Below are positions 1-11,740 of a DNA stretch of 64,000 nucleotides, one piece after another. The stretch spans positions 1 to 64,000 of the forward strand of contig JAYMGJ010000124.1 in the NCBI GenBank assembly GCA_037178675.1, written 5' to 3'. How positions within the stretch are numbered: the first letter of the stretch is position 1; each line of letters opens with the position of its first letter. The position numbers and the translations under genes were made by a program. The notes below the pieces were generated by a model that saw only the letters and a list, made by a program, of their open reading frames with translations, had not been told where the DNA came from and made no database searches. The stretch is from Scleroderma bovista. Taxonomy: Eukaryota; Basidiomycota; Agaricomycetes; Boletales; Sclerodermataceae.

Positions 1-893
1 CCAAGCGTACGTTCATCCTTCATGAATACTACTACTTCCAATTGGCATGGTCCAAAGCTCAAGTAATACTCACTGGAAACGGTCTACTTAGGCTGATAGG
101 TTCTTCGGTATGTCTAGTACTCAGTCTCGTACAGGACGTCTTTCCGAGTGTCGAACGGTGTACGTGACTACTCGCTTCCAGGCTGACACACAGTATAGGA
201 TACACTGACCTGACTATAGACCTGCACCCACTGAAACGGGCCCTCTTGATGGTATTCCTTCCTGCAAGTGAAACCACGCTTTTATTCTACCCCCAAACTT
301 CTCTAACCTGTCCATTTTTGCACCACAGACCGGGTTCACGGTCTGCAGTATCTACTGGTCACTCCGGATCTTCGCGCCGTCCTTGATCTTCCTCCCTCAT
401 ACCATGCGGGCCACTGCATCTGCTGAATCCTTGGGGCTGGCAGCTGGAAAAGACCTCGTCATTATCCCACTCTCCGCGGACTTATCGATGCACGCAGCAC
501 CCTTCATCGCGCTCATGCTGGATTTCTTCTTGTACGAGCGTAAATTCTCTCGGCGGCAGATGAATAGGGTCGCTCCTGTGGTCACACTCGCCTATGGCAT
601 GATCTACGGGGGCATGCTCGAGTACCTCGCGACGTGTGATGGATATTGTGAGTCGTCTTATACTCAAAATTCTTGATTCAGTCTCGTCATCCTGATCATT
701 TCGGCCTTGTTTCACCCCCCTTTGTTCTTGCTGTCCGTCATTCGTCCTCCGCATGGTCATCACCTTGGGGATGTCAGTCTTATACCCGTTCTTGGACGTC
801 AGTCCCTTCTTCGTACGCCTTGCCATATACGCTCTTGGCACCTGTGGAGGATATGCCTGCTTGAGGCTTCTCAATGGGTTGCGGTCGCTGTGA
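1..893 (+). CDS. FAR-17a/AIG1-like integral membrane protein, 5'-truncated by window edge
   Basis: Multi-pass membrane protein of the FAR-17a/AIG1 family; animal members hydrolyse hydroxy fatty acid esters, and the fungal role is not established. The clear part is an exon from 329 to 647 reading SIYWSLRIFAPSLIFLPHT and then DLSMHAAPFIALMLDFFLYE. An intron at 648-777 (GTGAGT...CAG) leads to an exon encoding YPFLDVSPFFVRLAIYALG and the stop at 891-893. The conserved threonine/histidine-bearing segments of the family fall in these helices. An earlier exon ending near 250 (DLHPLKRALLM) joins to 329 in phase 0. A first visible exon near 1-63 (FILHEYYYFQLAWSK) is likely but its junctions are uncertain. 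The 130-nt second intron is long for this genome and could hide a tiny exon. Confidence 0.72.
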
Positions 894-1886
894 AGAGATT
901 GGCGAATCGAGAAAAACGTGGATTCGCAATGCAATTACCTAGAGCTTGCTCATCATCTTGATGTGGATCTGATATTCACCCAACGAAAATGACCCACCCT
1001 GACGCCAACTGCATGATCAAACTGAGCGAGCATACCTCGTGCCACTTATCTTTTTGCATGCAGCTCAACGCATTCCGCTCCCACCAAGATCAACCCAAGT
1101 AAGAATATATTCAGACGAACCTTAACACATACTGCCAAGTGGCACAACTAAAAGAAAAAGATGTCTCCAATCGGGCAATAGTGACGGGGGAAAAACACAA
1201 GCAAAAAAAAGTAGGGGGGGAAATAGACCGACCGTAATACACTAGTAACAACGACAAACCTTATTTTCATTCAGCATTTGTTCGTTTGTACAGTGCGTGT
1301 TAAGGTAGAGCAGGAGGAGAGTGATAACAGAGTGGGAAAGCACGGGATATGGCATAGCTTGGGGGATGAGGAAACGGGGTGGACGTGGAATAGGACGAGG
1401 GGTCAAGGAGAAGAAAACGAACAAAAATGCGTCGCACCGAGATCTGCCGTTGGCGTCAGGACAGAAAGGCAGTATCCATCACATCGGCATTCAAGACAGT
1501 TTCCAGCGCCGCCGAGATGGGGAACTACATGAGTGGCTGGTGCAAATGCACCAAGAAGGCGAAGAGCGAGAGTACATACGATAGCGCGAAAAAGGAAAGT
1601 ATGAGTGCGGAGGGTCTGTGCGGGGAAGAAGTAGGTGGATGGGACGGACTGGTAAGTCTCCATCGTCGCTCAGTATTCATCGTCATCGTTGGCGCATTTA
1701 TCCTCCGCCTCCGCCACCGTCCCCACTGGCCGCATCCTAAATCGAACGACACCGCCTCGTTGCAAAACGAAGATAGCGTAACCTGCACAAAAAGACCCAG
1801 CACAACCAAACAAGATTGATGCAAACCCTGACCAAACACCACTTCTTCCAGAGACACCCACCGCGTCCCGTTCCGCCCCCACCAGG
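894..1886. other. Gene-free stretch between convergent genes
   Basis: This holds the 3' flank of the AIG1-like gene and of the BuGZ-like gene, which converge. There are A- and G-rich runs near 1150-1230 but no open frame with a recognisable protein. The long minus-strand frame at 1525-2223 is read-through of the last exons and an intron of the neighbouring gene. Confidence 0.5.
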
Positions 1887-3350
1887 CTAGAGGTAATCCT
1901 CTGCCCGCGCGCGCTTCTTTCCGCGGGTCTCTTCTGCACCGCCCAGCGCTGCCAGATCCTGCATCGTTGTGACCGTGTTGGTGATATTCTGCGAAAGGTA
2001 GTACTTTTCTGCTCGCGAACGCTTCTCTTCCTGTATTATGCAATCCAGGCAATGAATAAATGGCAAGCAAGATATGATCAGGATTCACAATACCACAAGA
2101 GATGAGCACAGATAAGACAAAAAGGAGTACGTACGGGAGAGAAATTAGGATCTGCATATTTGAGGTTCGTCTTCTTTTTAAAGGGCCCGTATTTTTGCTC
2201 GAGTGCCGGATTGGGGAGGACAAGTGGAGGAGGTGCGGGTGGCGCTACTGGCGGCGGCTGTGGTGGACCTGCCGCAGGAGGAGCCGAGGTAGGCGTCCCG
2301 TTCACAGGGGTTGGAGGGAATGGAGAAGCTGAGCTTGCGGGCACAAATGTAGGCGGGGGAAGTGGCGGATGGGATGCCCCTGGAGGGAACGGTACACCCG
2401 GGGGAAGCATACCTGGTGGTGGCATCATTCCAGGCGGGGGTAATGGGAAACCAGGAGGTGGTGGGCTGCAGAGACCATCACGTTAGTCAAAGAGGGACAT
2501 GAAGAAAATGTATTCAACTCACCCTGGAGGGAATCCGGGCATCCCAGGGAAGGGGGGCATGGGAGGATGTGCACCCGGGAACGCCTGGGGGGGAAGCATT
2601 CCGGGCATGAAAGGGGTCGGTGCCATGCCTGGAAGACCGGGAGTTGGTGATGTGCCTGGAGGTGGGATGCCGGGGGTAGGAGCAGGTGGCACAGCATAGG
2701 CCGTTGGAGCAGCATTGTAGACCGCAGCGGTAGCCTCTGGGGCAGGGGCAGGGGGCGCATCACTGGACCCACCCATGAGCGCCTTGTGGGCTTCCAGTTG
2801 CGCACGGAGTTGCTCTTCTGAAAGTGGCTTGTTGTCGACCTTGGGACGCTTTGCCTGGGGCTGCGAAATGGAGCCTGCGGCGAGGCCAAGCTCGATCTCC
2901 TTGCGGCGCTTGTAGTCTGCTACATCAGGTGCAGGAATACCTTCCATACCAAAAATTTCCACTTCGTAGCCATCCCGGCCAGGGAGCGCATTCTCTATCC
3001 TTGGAAGGCTGATGTGATGTCAGTACAATATGTGGTAAAGGTGGAGAATGCGCTCACTTTTCGGGCTCGAGTTTGTGCACCTGTTGAATGTGGACAGCAA
3101 GGCCACCAGCAGTGTTCAGGCGACGAGGACACATGCCGCATTTGAAGTGTTTCGCCTTCTGGTGCTGCATAAGAACTAGAAGCCGATATCAGTCTCACCC
3201 TGACAAGACACGCAAGCGACGAACCCTTCTCATCTTCAAACTCACGTTCACAGTACCAACACCAAGGACGAAGGATCTAGAGTGTGATTAGCACCCATTA
3301 AATCGAGGCTATAATGTTTGACGCACTTGCTTGTTCTTTTTCTTTGCCAT
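1887..3350 (-). CDS. BuGZ/ZNF207-like C2H2 zinc-finger protein
   Basis: Homologue of ZNF207/BuGZ, a nuclear protein that in animals binds BUB3 and microtubules and also acts with splicing factors. Six exons: 3350-3327, 3276-3225, 3175-3058, 2999-2523, 2465-2135 and 2030-1887, all GT-AG, giving 381 aa. The start MAKKKNKQ is followed by the twin finger region ([14 protein letters not shown], then [20 protein letters not shown] and HIQQVHK). The family signature [20 protein letters not shown] follows at about residues 80-100. The middle is very rich in Pro, Gly and Met, as in animal BuGZ, whose low-complexity part drives coacervation. The C-terminus is basic and acidic ([10 protein letters not shown]). 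I could not place the GLEBS (BUB3-binding) motif with certainty. Confidence 0.85.
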
Positions 3351-3572
3351 TACGATCAGGTCAGTCGAGTTGGAAGTGGAAGAAAAGCAGAAAGGAAACC
3401 GGGATTGCTGGAGCACCGTGGGAAATCTGGACAGCCACGATATCGGATGACCCTCGCCCGGGGGGTGAACGACGTGGCTCACAACTACTTGCATATGATG
3501 ATGGAAACCGTAACAACATTAGAGGTCGAAGTACATCAAAGAAATTACAAGACGTTCGGTGAGCAGCGGGGC

Positions 3573-4400
3573 TCAGCTCTCATTCCGACTATCCCTATCT
3601 CTTCCTCTCGAACGCCAGGGCATACGCCATAGGACGGTCCAACCCGCCGACAGCACCCCAAAAGGAGGGAACAACCAACTCACCACCCACGTCGACCCGA
3701 CCACACGCTCCAGTCTCTTCACACATAGTAGAACCTGGTCCTCCAGCTCTGAGCGCGTGCCAGAATTGTCAATCACGATGTCCGCATATGCAACTTTGGA
3801 GGTGATGGGTAACTGAGAGTTGAGTCGCGGAGAAGCCTCTGAGCGAGAACAGTTATCCCGGGACATGAGGCGCTGTAGCTGTATCTCCGCAGAACTGTGT
3901 TGTCCGTGTGGATGGTGTACAAGTACGAGTGAAAAAAAGAGACACACCAATATACTACGACAACACGTCCCATCCATTTCCACAGTCCACCTTCGATAAG
4001 AAGGGGTACATCAACGACGCACATACGCTCCCCGCGAATCCAAAGCCTGAGTATCTGCCATAAAATCGCACGCGTCACCGCGGGGTGCACGATAGAATTG
4101 AGCTTCTTCCGCTTGGCGTCGTCATTGAAGATGATAGAACCGAGTTTTTTGCGGTCGAGAGACCCGTCGGGAAGGATAACTTCAGGGCCAAAGAAGGCGG
4201 CTATTTGAGAGAGTGCACGGGATCCAGGAACAACTGCCTCGCGTGCGAGGAGGTCTGCGTCAATGACGGGGATGCCAGAGGCACCCAGGAGAGCAGACAC
4301 GGTCGACTTGCCTGTAGCTATGCCGCCTGTCAGACCAACGACTGCAACGGAGAGTCAGGATATGCGGGGTTGACAGTGCGAAGAAAAGAGTACCGAGCAT
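3573..4400 (-). CDS. CAB5: Dephospho-CoA kinase
   Basis: Last step of coenzyme A synthesis: ATP-dependent 3'-phosphorylation of dephospho-CoA. Three exons: 4400-4394 (only 7 nt, coding ML plus one base), 4341-3948 and 3894-3573, giving 240 aa. Splicing of the 7-nt exon restores the P-loop VGLTGGIATGKSTV. After it come the family motifs IDADLLAREAV, NDDAKRKKLNSIVHPAV and VVDVPLLIEGG, and QLQRLMSRD after the second intron. The C-terminus has the hydrophobic segment VVSWLFPPFGVLSAGWTVLW, a feature of fungal and animal forms thought to aid membrane association. It lies 222 bp from the start of the BuGZ-like gene on the same strand. Confidence 0.9.
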
Positions 4401-4906
4401 CGTCGTAGAAGAGGAGAGGAGTGTGAATTTCACATTCGATCGTGTCGCAAGTTTGGACGACTTTGTTGTCGCCCCAACGATGGCCCCTGACTTATTCTAC
4501 AGGACGCGGTACAGGAGGTACTCGACGGATTTATAGTTGCGTATGTACACTGCATACGAGGTTCCTGGGGAACGAGTTCAACCGGAGTCTTGGTTGCCCA
4601 GCCTCACGTACGACTGCTCTCAGCTTGCCACTCGCCCACATCTAGGCAACAACTGGCGAAAGGCCAAACCCTTGAAAATTGCCATACACGGCTCTGAGTG
4701 GCAGCAGAGACTCGAGTAAGTGCTACCCCACCCATCCAACCCCTGATCATTCCTAGATCACCCAGTTGGGCACAAATGAAGCGCCCAGAGCGAATGGTAT
4801 ATCAGACGCCTCGCACGTGGGATAATCATACCATCGATAACAACCCCAGCTACACACAGTGGGATAACCGCCGCAGGTCTCCAAGTTACTATTACTCTCA
4901 ACAGCC
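4401..4906. other. Divergent intergenic region between CoA kinase and the BTB cluster
   Basis: This contains the upstream regions of two divergently transcribed genes. No additional coding sequence is recognised. An upstream ATG at 4776 does not continue into the BTB frame. Confidence 0.5.
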
Positions 4907-5716
4907 ATGGCAAGTAGCGCTGGCGGTCATTCGAAGCATCCTAAGTTTTATACAAGCACGGCGACTTTCCTTGTATGTGGGAGAAGCTCGTCCTATCTCC
5001 TGTATCGTGTTTATCTTGCCTTAGGTGGAGGATTGTCTGTTTAAGGTTCCCCGGGAGCCTCTAGAGGCAGAGTCGATAGTTTTCAGGGACATGTTCCTCC
5101 TGCCGCAGGGTGACATGACCGAAATAGAGGGTCTTAGTGACGAGAATCCCGTGGTGCTCAAGGGCATCCAACAAGGTGAATTCGAACAGTTATTGACGGT
5201 TCTCCTATCCAGGTCAGTTCTTGGTTCTACTTAATACTTCCAGGATGGATAACGACATGGATTCATAGAAAATTTGTCTCGGGGAAATATGCAGAGTATG
5301 ACCTCAACCTAGAGCAATGGATATCCGTCCTCAAACTTTCTACCATGTGGGAATTCCACGCCCCGCGCATCGCTGCAATCTTGCATCTAGATTCCCTGGA
5401 CGACCAGATCGACCCTATTCACAAAGTGGTTCTGGCCATGCAATACGATATTAGGGAGTGGATGCTGCCCGCTCTACTCAAGCTGGCCAGGCGGCCCGAA
5501 CCGATCAGCATCGAAGAAGGGCGTCGTATGGGCTTTGAAACTGCGCTAAAGTTGGCTTCTGTGCGGGAGAAATTTGGTCAAGAAACAGGACGCCACCGCT
5601 GTGGCAACTGCGGAACCAAATGTGGCGGCTCCAAAGGCCTTTCAGCTGGAACCAGAGATTCGGCGACCAAGGACCTTGACTTTGCCCCTGTGATACGTGC
5701 CACGTTTGATTTGTAG
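4907..5716 (+). CDS. BTB/POZ domain protein 1
   Basis: BTB/POZ protein of the agaricomycete-expanded family; such domains dimerise and often act as adaptors for cullin-3 ligases, but no substrate is known. Three exons: 4907-4972, 5025-5212 and 5269-5716, giving 233 aa. Exon 1 ends HPKFYTSTATFL. Exon 2 carries the BTB core (VPREPLEAESIVFRDMFLLP, then EGLSDENPVVLKGI). Exon 3 has the helical part (KLSTMWEF, EWMLPALLKLARRPEPISIE). The tail holds a cysteine cluster CGNCGTKC and ends DFAPVIRATFDL. The start at CAGCCATGG matches its siblings. First of five tandem copies. Confidence 0.85.
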
Positions 5717-6261
5717 CTACTTGCGGGGCCTTGTTGCATCGGTCTGCCTTTCACCGCCTTCGGTGTCATATTTATGGTAAATGTTGTCAAGCCTTGTGGT
5801 TAACGGTTGAGTTGTATGATTTTTTGACGTCAAGGGGAACAGGTCCCTTGAAGCAATCCATTCGACAGCCAGAAAAGCTGCGAGGTCCATTGGTGCAAAG
5901 ATAACGCGTCCCTTGTGAGAAGTAGATATACACGCCACCTTCCTGCCACATCTTCGAGGATCGTCGGCGACGCCTTTGGCAGTTATTGCCACGAGGCGGA
6001 TCAGGAATGCCAGTATGCAATCTAAATTTATTTGGGCGTTGAGTGCATACCCTGTGTGATCCAGTGTGGTGAATGATCCCTCCCTCCAAGAAGCACAGAG
6101 ATCACACTCATGGTAATCAACCCTAGACCCCACAGCTGCACGTGGGGCAAGTGTAGCAGGGGGTGATGGCCTGGCTTTATCGATAACCGTCGATACGCTC
6201 TGCTTATAGCGCTCTAGCACTTGTGCCCTATCTCATGTTCGCATCATTCTCTCCAGCGGCC
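5717..6261. other. Intergenic spacer in BTB cluster
   Basis: There is a minus-strand open frame at 5717-6220, but it has no recognisable domain and is not repeated beside the other BTB genes. I see no supported gene here. Confidence 0.4.
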
Positions 6262-7076
6262 ATGGACTCGGAAGAGAGTAGTATCGACTCCCCTCCTCAA
6301 CGTTCGAGGCACCCAGAATTTTATACGAATACAGTGACATTTCTCGTATGTAGTCGCGTTTCAAATTGTCCCTTGGCTTACAGACGGGGTAGGTGGAAGA
6401 TTGCTTGTTTAGGGTTCCTCGTGAGCCACTGGAAGAAGAATCTACTGTCTTCGGAGATATGTTTCTCCTGCCCCAAGGTGAACAGGTCGTCGTCGAGGGT
6501 CTGAGTGATGAGATTCCCGTGGTGCTCCATGCCATAAATAGGGATGAATTTGAGCCGCTATTGAGAGTTCTTCTACACAGGTCAGTGATAATTCTGATGT
6601 CCCAGAAATAACCGTATGACGTGAGATCCAGAGGACACGGAAAGAATCCAGGCATAAACCTCAGCCAGCACCAATGGACATCTGTTCTCAAATTGTCCAC
6701 CATGTGGGAATTTGAAGGACCACGCAATGCGGCCATCCGTCATCTAGACTCACTGGAGCCCCCCATCGACCCCATAGACAAAGTAGTGCTGGCCATGCAA
6801 TACGAAATCAAGGAGTGGCTACTCCCTGCTCTGCTTAAGCTTGCCCAGAGACCCGAACCGATAAGCATTGAAGAAGGTCATAGAATTGGCTTTGACACCA
6901 CAGTGAAGTTGGCTTCGGTGCGAGAGAAAGTCAAATGGGGCGCATCGCCGCAATCGAACTACTGCTATTCCTGTGGCAGATCCTATGGTAGTCAAAATCT
7001 TATCGCTGGCGATAGAGACCCAGCAACAGCACAAGTAGATTTTACCCCTGTGATAGAAACTACCTTTGACCTGTAG
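6262..7076 (+). CDS. BTB/POZ domain protein 2
   Basis: Second tandem BTB protein. Exons 6262-6345, 6393-6580 and 6632-7076, 238 aa. The middle exon is 188 nt, exactly as in all other copies. The core reads RVPREPLEEESTVFGDMFLL, then EGLSDEIPVVL. Exon 3 reads KLSTMWEFEGPRNAA and EWLLPALLKLAQRPEPISIE. The tail has CYSC and GDRDPATAQVDFTP. An in-frame ATG lies upstream at 6235, but 6262 is preferred because it aligns with the starts of the sibling genes. Confidence 0.83.
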
Positions 7077-7481
7077 ACATACTACTAGGTACACATGTGT
7101 TATGCCTGCATGCAGCACGCTGGTACCTTCTCCGTTTTATATGTATCCTTCTCAATTGATATGTTGATCGGTACTTCTATATCAGGCAGTGTTCTTCAGC
7201 TCCCAATCTATGAATATTTCTCATGTCGACCCATAATCAGATGAAGTGGCGAGTGAGACATGCGGGAAGGTCGTGGCGTGCGTGACCTGCAGTCCGAGTC
7301 CCCAGCCCTCTGAATGAATGCTGGAATGCATTTGGGTACACACCACATACAGTCAGTGCAATTTGATAAACGGTATGCGTGCAGGGCGAGGGAAACCAGA
7401 GAAAACAGAGGGGTTCTAAATAGTATCCATAATGGCGTCCAGTGGTAGTTCAGTGGCACCCTGTTTCTGTTTCCTACCACC

Positions 7482-8293
7482 ATGATGACAAGTAGTACCG
7501 TCGACCCTGGTGAACATCCAAAACACCCAGAGTTCTATGCGATTCACATAGTAACATTTCTCGTACGTGTTATGCATATTGTCCATTTCTTTTCTTGAAA
7601 TTTTGGTGTATAGGTTGAAGGATGTCTGTTCAGGGTTCCTCGAAGACCATTGGAGGAGGAGTCAACAGTTTTCGCGGACATGTTTCTTTTGCCACAAGGT
7701 GACAAGGCCACGGTCGAGGGGCAGAGTGATTATAATCCCATCGTACTGCAAGGGATCAACAAGAGTGACTTCGAGCAACTATTAAAGGTCCTTCTGAGCA
7801 GGTTAGTGAACATATGAAGGTCTAGTAACTGGTTATATAACGCAACCTTTCAGAAAATACGTCGTGGGAAAATCTCCAGAGTCGAGCCTTAGCCTAGATC
7901 AATGGGTCTCAGTCCTCAAATTGTCCTCCATGTGGGAGTTCCACGCACCACGCCATTGACCATCTAACTATTCTGAGTGGCTCTATGGACCCCGTCGACA
8001 AACTTGCCCTGGCCATACAATTTGAGATCAAGGGATGGATGTTGCCCACTCTGCTTAAATTAGCTCAGAGGGCCGAACCAATAACCATGGAGGAGGGGCG
8101 TCGGATGGGTTTCGAAACTGCGTTGAAGCTGTCTGCAGTGAGGGAGAAAGTTAAGCTAGGGTGTGGGCACCAATGCCAAACTTGCGCATGGTCAGGGAAA
8201 CATACCAATAGTCGGCTTGTTGTCGGTGACAGGGACCCCATGACACAAGGTCTTGATTTTACTCCCTTGATACAAACCGCCTTCAACCTGTAG
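7482..8293 (+). pseudogene. BTB/POZ gene 3, frameshifted
   Basis: Exons 7482-7562, 7614-7801 (188 nt) and 7854-8293. The BTB exon is intact (EGCLFRVPRRPLEEESTVFA, DMFLLPQGDKATVE). In exon 3 the frame breaks after WEFHAPR: about two (or five) bases are missing near 7951-7956, so the original frame stops at TGA 7957-7959. The rest (MDPVDKLALAIQFEIKGWML ... DFTPLIQTAFNL) is open in another frame from 7985 on. The tail keeps CQTC. Either a recent pseudogene, a truncated BTB-only protein of about 125 aa, or an assembly error; the deletion lies in a non-repetitive stretch. Confidence 0.75.
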
Positions 8294-9190
8294 CTGGTGT
8301 TGAATATCATCATATACATGACGTAGCCCCACCCTTTGGCACATTATGGCGGTATCCTCTGCTGGCCATTGGTAGCGGCTGAGGATCAGGACCCAACAGG
8401 CTGATTGGTACCAGAAAACCAGCTAGGTGAGGCATATTTCGATTGTCCATCGCGTGCTACGTTCTTACCTGGTACAATCAGTAGTAAGCTCCACAGCAGT
8501 GCGCAAAGATAGGTTAAAATATGGCCTGCAATACTACAACCGCGTTGTGGGCCCCTGTTCCCTCAACTGACGAGACTTAGCCATTTTGGAAGAAACGTTC
8601 GTAAGGTTCGAATCATTGCGATAATTCCGCACAAGATGGTGGGCCAGCTCGCAAGATGTACAGTCGATTATGATGAAATTCGGATTTGCATTGACAAACT
8701 CCGCACACTGGTGCTGCGCCTCAACATTAAAGGTGAGCACACCAATAGCGATAGAAGAACCAGTGAACTATTGGTACGGGTTTAGAAATCGCACTAAAGC
8801 TTGAGAATGGGGAGACGGAAATGAAATCTACCGTACATGGCAATGGGTGCACAGATATTCCGGTGCGCGCTTGTCATTGGTAACAGAGCCCCAGAAGCCA
8901 AAGGATTGATTTTACACCTATAATACGCGCCGTTTTCGGGTCGTAGGGGCCCATGATGAACTTTGATACAACCAAGGCCTGGGAACTACGACGGCACATC
9001 GGAGCGCTTCGATGACTCAGCCAGTGACTGGTAACCACCGTATAGTTGGATGATCCTTTTTCTCTGTGATGAGTGTGGCTTCGGGAGACCAGTGTGACAG
9101 GATCCCGGATCCAGGTCAGGCCGGACCCCCAAGCGTCGCTTTCTCACGGATCAAGTTGCAATAGGGGTTACTGAACATCTTGAATCCACC
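8294..9190. other. Spacer holding a BTB relic
   Basis: Apart from the degenerate BTB 3'-end at about 8777-8945 nothing is recognised. The small minus-strand frame at 8534-8740 has no family resemblance. Confidence 0.45.
8777..8945 (+). pseudogene. Degenerate 3' remnant of a BTB gene
   Basis: The sequence matches the end of the BTB family in pieces: GLEIALKL (siblings have GLETALKLASVREK), then after a decayed stretch RLVIGNRAPEAKG and FTPIIRAVFGS followed by TAG at 8943-8945. It is closest to BTB gene 4 just downstream. The BTB exon itself is missing, so this is the leftover of a further tandem copy. Confidence 0.7.
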
Positions 9191-10020
9191 ATGGTGAGCA
9201 GCACTGAATCTTCCAATAGATATCAGAGGCATCCAGACTTCTATATCAACTCAGTCACTTTTTTGGTATGTTGCCCACAAAGTCCTCCCTTATTGTCGAG
9301 TTTACCATCTGGGTAGGTGGACAATTGTATATTTAGGGTTCCACGTGAGCCACTGGAAACAGAGTCTACAGTCTTCAGAGACATGTTTTTCCTGCCACAA
9401 GCTGATGGTGTTACGGTAGAGGGTTTAGATGACAACAAGCCCGTGGTGCTGGAGGGTATTGAAAAAAGTGACTTTGAGCAACTATTGAAAGTCCTCTTGC
9501 ATAGGTCAGTGCTTATTCCAAATCTGTGTTTTTTAGGGGGTGAGATGTGACAATGATGGGTTTTAGAAAATATGGGACGAGCCCGAGCAAGTCAGTGCCC
9601 CTTAACGATGAGCAATGGATTGCCGTACTCAAACTTTCTACCATGTGGGAGTTTGACGGGCTCCGTATGGCCGCCATAGACATCCTTAGCCACTCGAAAA
9701 TCAATGCTGTCGACAAACTTGTGGCAGCCAAACGATACAACATCGATGAATGGCTTCTACCTGCTTTACTTTCTTTGGCCCAGAGACCTGAATTGATCAG
9801 TATCGAGGAAGGGCATCGCATAGGGTTGGAAACCGCATTGAAGCTTGCTTCCGTGCGAGAGAAACTTAAGGTTGAGCCTGTACAAAAAACCGTCAGTTGC
9901 CACCACTTACCACACAAGGTGCACAGTTACACCAGTATGCGCCTTGCTGTTGGTAACAGACCCCCAGAAGCCGAGAAACTTGATTATACACCTATGATAC
10001 GCGCTGTTTTCGGGTTATAA
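9191..10020 (+). CDS. BTB/POZ domain protein 4
   Basis: Exons 9191-9265, 9317-9504 (188 nt) and 9567-10020. Exon 2 reads VDNCIFRVPREPLETESTVF, DMFFLPQ, EGLDDNKPVVLEGI. Exon 3 reads KLSTMWEFDGLRMAAIDIL and EWLLPALLSLAQRPELISIE. The tail differs from BTB1, 2, 3 and 5: the paired cysteines are replaced by a single CHHLPHK stretch. It ends TPMIRAVFGL. Function as for other BTB adaptors, substrate unknown. Confidence 0.84.
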
Positions 10021-10599
10021 AGGGGAAGTTGACAATAACTTGAAGATGCGTTTGCAAGAAATGAGGCAACTAGTGGGTGAGGCTATAACTTCAATATAAT
10101 ATGGATATGGTCTGGTGATCCGTGCGAGGGCGCCTCCTAAGGACATTGCTACAGCATACAACGGATAACACTCAAATCAGCAAACTCGTTCCAAATGCGT
10201 GCGCCACATACATAATTTGCTTTTTCCCCCCTCCCCTGAGGGAGTGCTTTGATAACCCAGAGGAATGATTACATTCCTCCATTGCGAAGGGTCTGGGGAA
10301 CCTGTCGAGCGGTAATTGCTTCCATTCACTAATTGATTAACGTGCAGATTTGCCGCAGCTCCTGACATATGGAACCGGTTCACCAGGTTTCGGCAGCGGT
10401 GGTAGAGGGCGGTAATAAGCATACTGCTCTATTGCCGGAACACTAAGCAGCTCTACAAGTGGGTGAACCATCCGATGGGGTGCATCCCAGTGGTTAGTAG
10501 GCAAGCTAGGGTGCCAATAACGATCATAATCGCTTGGGGGCCTCTCGGAATTGGGGTGCATTCGAAATTCCATGCCCCCTTTCTTTCTTTCAAGCAGCC
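10021..10599. other. Spacer upstream of BTB 5
   Basis: The last 70 bp (from about 10530) are shared with the region upstream of BTB 6 and mark the left end of a segmental duplication. A 78-aa minus-strand frame with a true ATG (10573-10337) is proline- and tyrosine-rich but has no recognised relative, so I do not call it a gene. Confidence 0.4.
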
Positions 10600-11408
10600 A
10601 TGACCACCAGCATTAACCCCGTTCATGTGCGTTCGAGGCATCCAGTGTTTTATACGAAGACAGTGGTTATCCTCGTGTGCACCACCCTTTCTCTTTGTTT
10701 CGTTCTCACCCCTCATGTCACTGTATTAGGTGGAAGGCTGTCTATTTAGGGTCCCTCGGGAACCGCTGGAAGCAGAGTCGACAGTCTTCAGGGACATGTT
10801 CCTCCTGCCGCAAGGTGACAAGGCCGAAGTAGAGGGCCTCAGCGACGCGAACCCCGTGGTACTAGATGGTGTCAGGAAAAAGGACTTCGAACGGCTATTG
10901 AACGCCCTCATGCACAGGTCAACAATTATTTTCGGCAGCACAGGAATTTTTCACTGACCATTTGCGTAGAAAGTACGGGGGAAATATGGATCAACCTATC
11001 CTCAAAAGATGGCACTGGATATCTGTCCTCAAGCTGTCCACGATGTGGGAGTTTGGAAGGCTGCGCGAATCGGCCATAGACATTCTGGACAGTGACTTGG
11101 ACCTCATCGATAAATTTTTACTTGCCCAGCGATACGATGTCACGGAGTGGATTATGCCTACTCTGCTCAAGTTGGCCCAGAGGCCAGAACCGATAAGTAT
11201 CAAGGAAGGGTGTAGGTTGGGCTGGGAGACTGCTCTGAAGATAGCCTCTGTGCGCGAGAAATTTAGGATCAAGTCTCGGGCACCGTGCAGCTATTGTGAT
11301 AATCGAAGGCGGGACAATGGCGGAAAGCACCTGATTGTTGGCGACAGAGACCCAGAGGCAGAAGAGCTTGACTTTACTTCTGAAATACGCGCTGTATTTG
11401 AATTATAG
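10600..11408 (+). CDS. BTB/POZ domain protein 5
   Basis: Exons 10600-10674, 10730-10917 (188 nt) and 10970-11408. Start MTTSINPVHVRSRHPVFYTK; core VEGCLFRVPREPLEAES, DMFLLPQGDKAEVEGLSD; exon 3 KLSTMWEFGRLRESAIDIL and EWIMPTLLKLAQRPEPISIK. The tail has CSYC and GDRDPEAEELDF. It is a close sister of BTB 6 at 19598: their flanks, from about 70 bp upstream through the following MCH1-like gene, are also alike, so the pair arose by block duplication. Confidence 0.85.
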
Positions 11409-11740
11409 TTGGTAGCGAATCGACCTCTTCCGATGGGCATCATTTCGCAAGGGCTCAGCCTCTCTGTATAGCATAGAGACGTGCATGACACCAGGTATAT
11501 GCTGCCCTTGGCTTGTCAGCATGTAATCAGACAGTAAAAAGAACAGCGTACTTTGAATTTTCCTTGACATTCTTGAACATGACAACTTGTAGGGGCTGAA
11601 ATGCGTTGATATTCAAATGGGTACGGGTTACTGTGCATACAACGAACGGATTCTGAAAAGATACGGGGATATAACTAGAGGGATAGGTTTAGCACAAGTG
11701 CATCAATGTATGAATGTTCTGACCTGTGCATCGGGTATCT

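Noticed and set aside
1525..2223. 232-aa minus-strand open frame
   Set aside because: It reads through an intron and the last exon of the BuGZ-like gene in another frame; the spliced model gives a coherent C-terminus ([10 protein letters not shown]).
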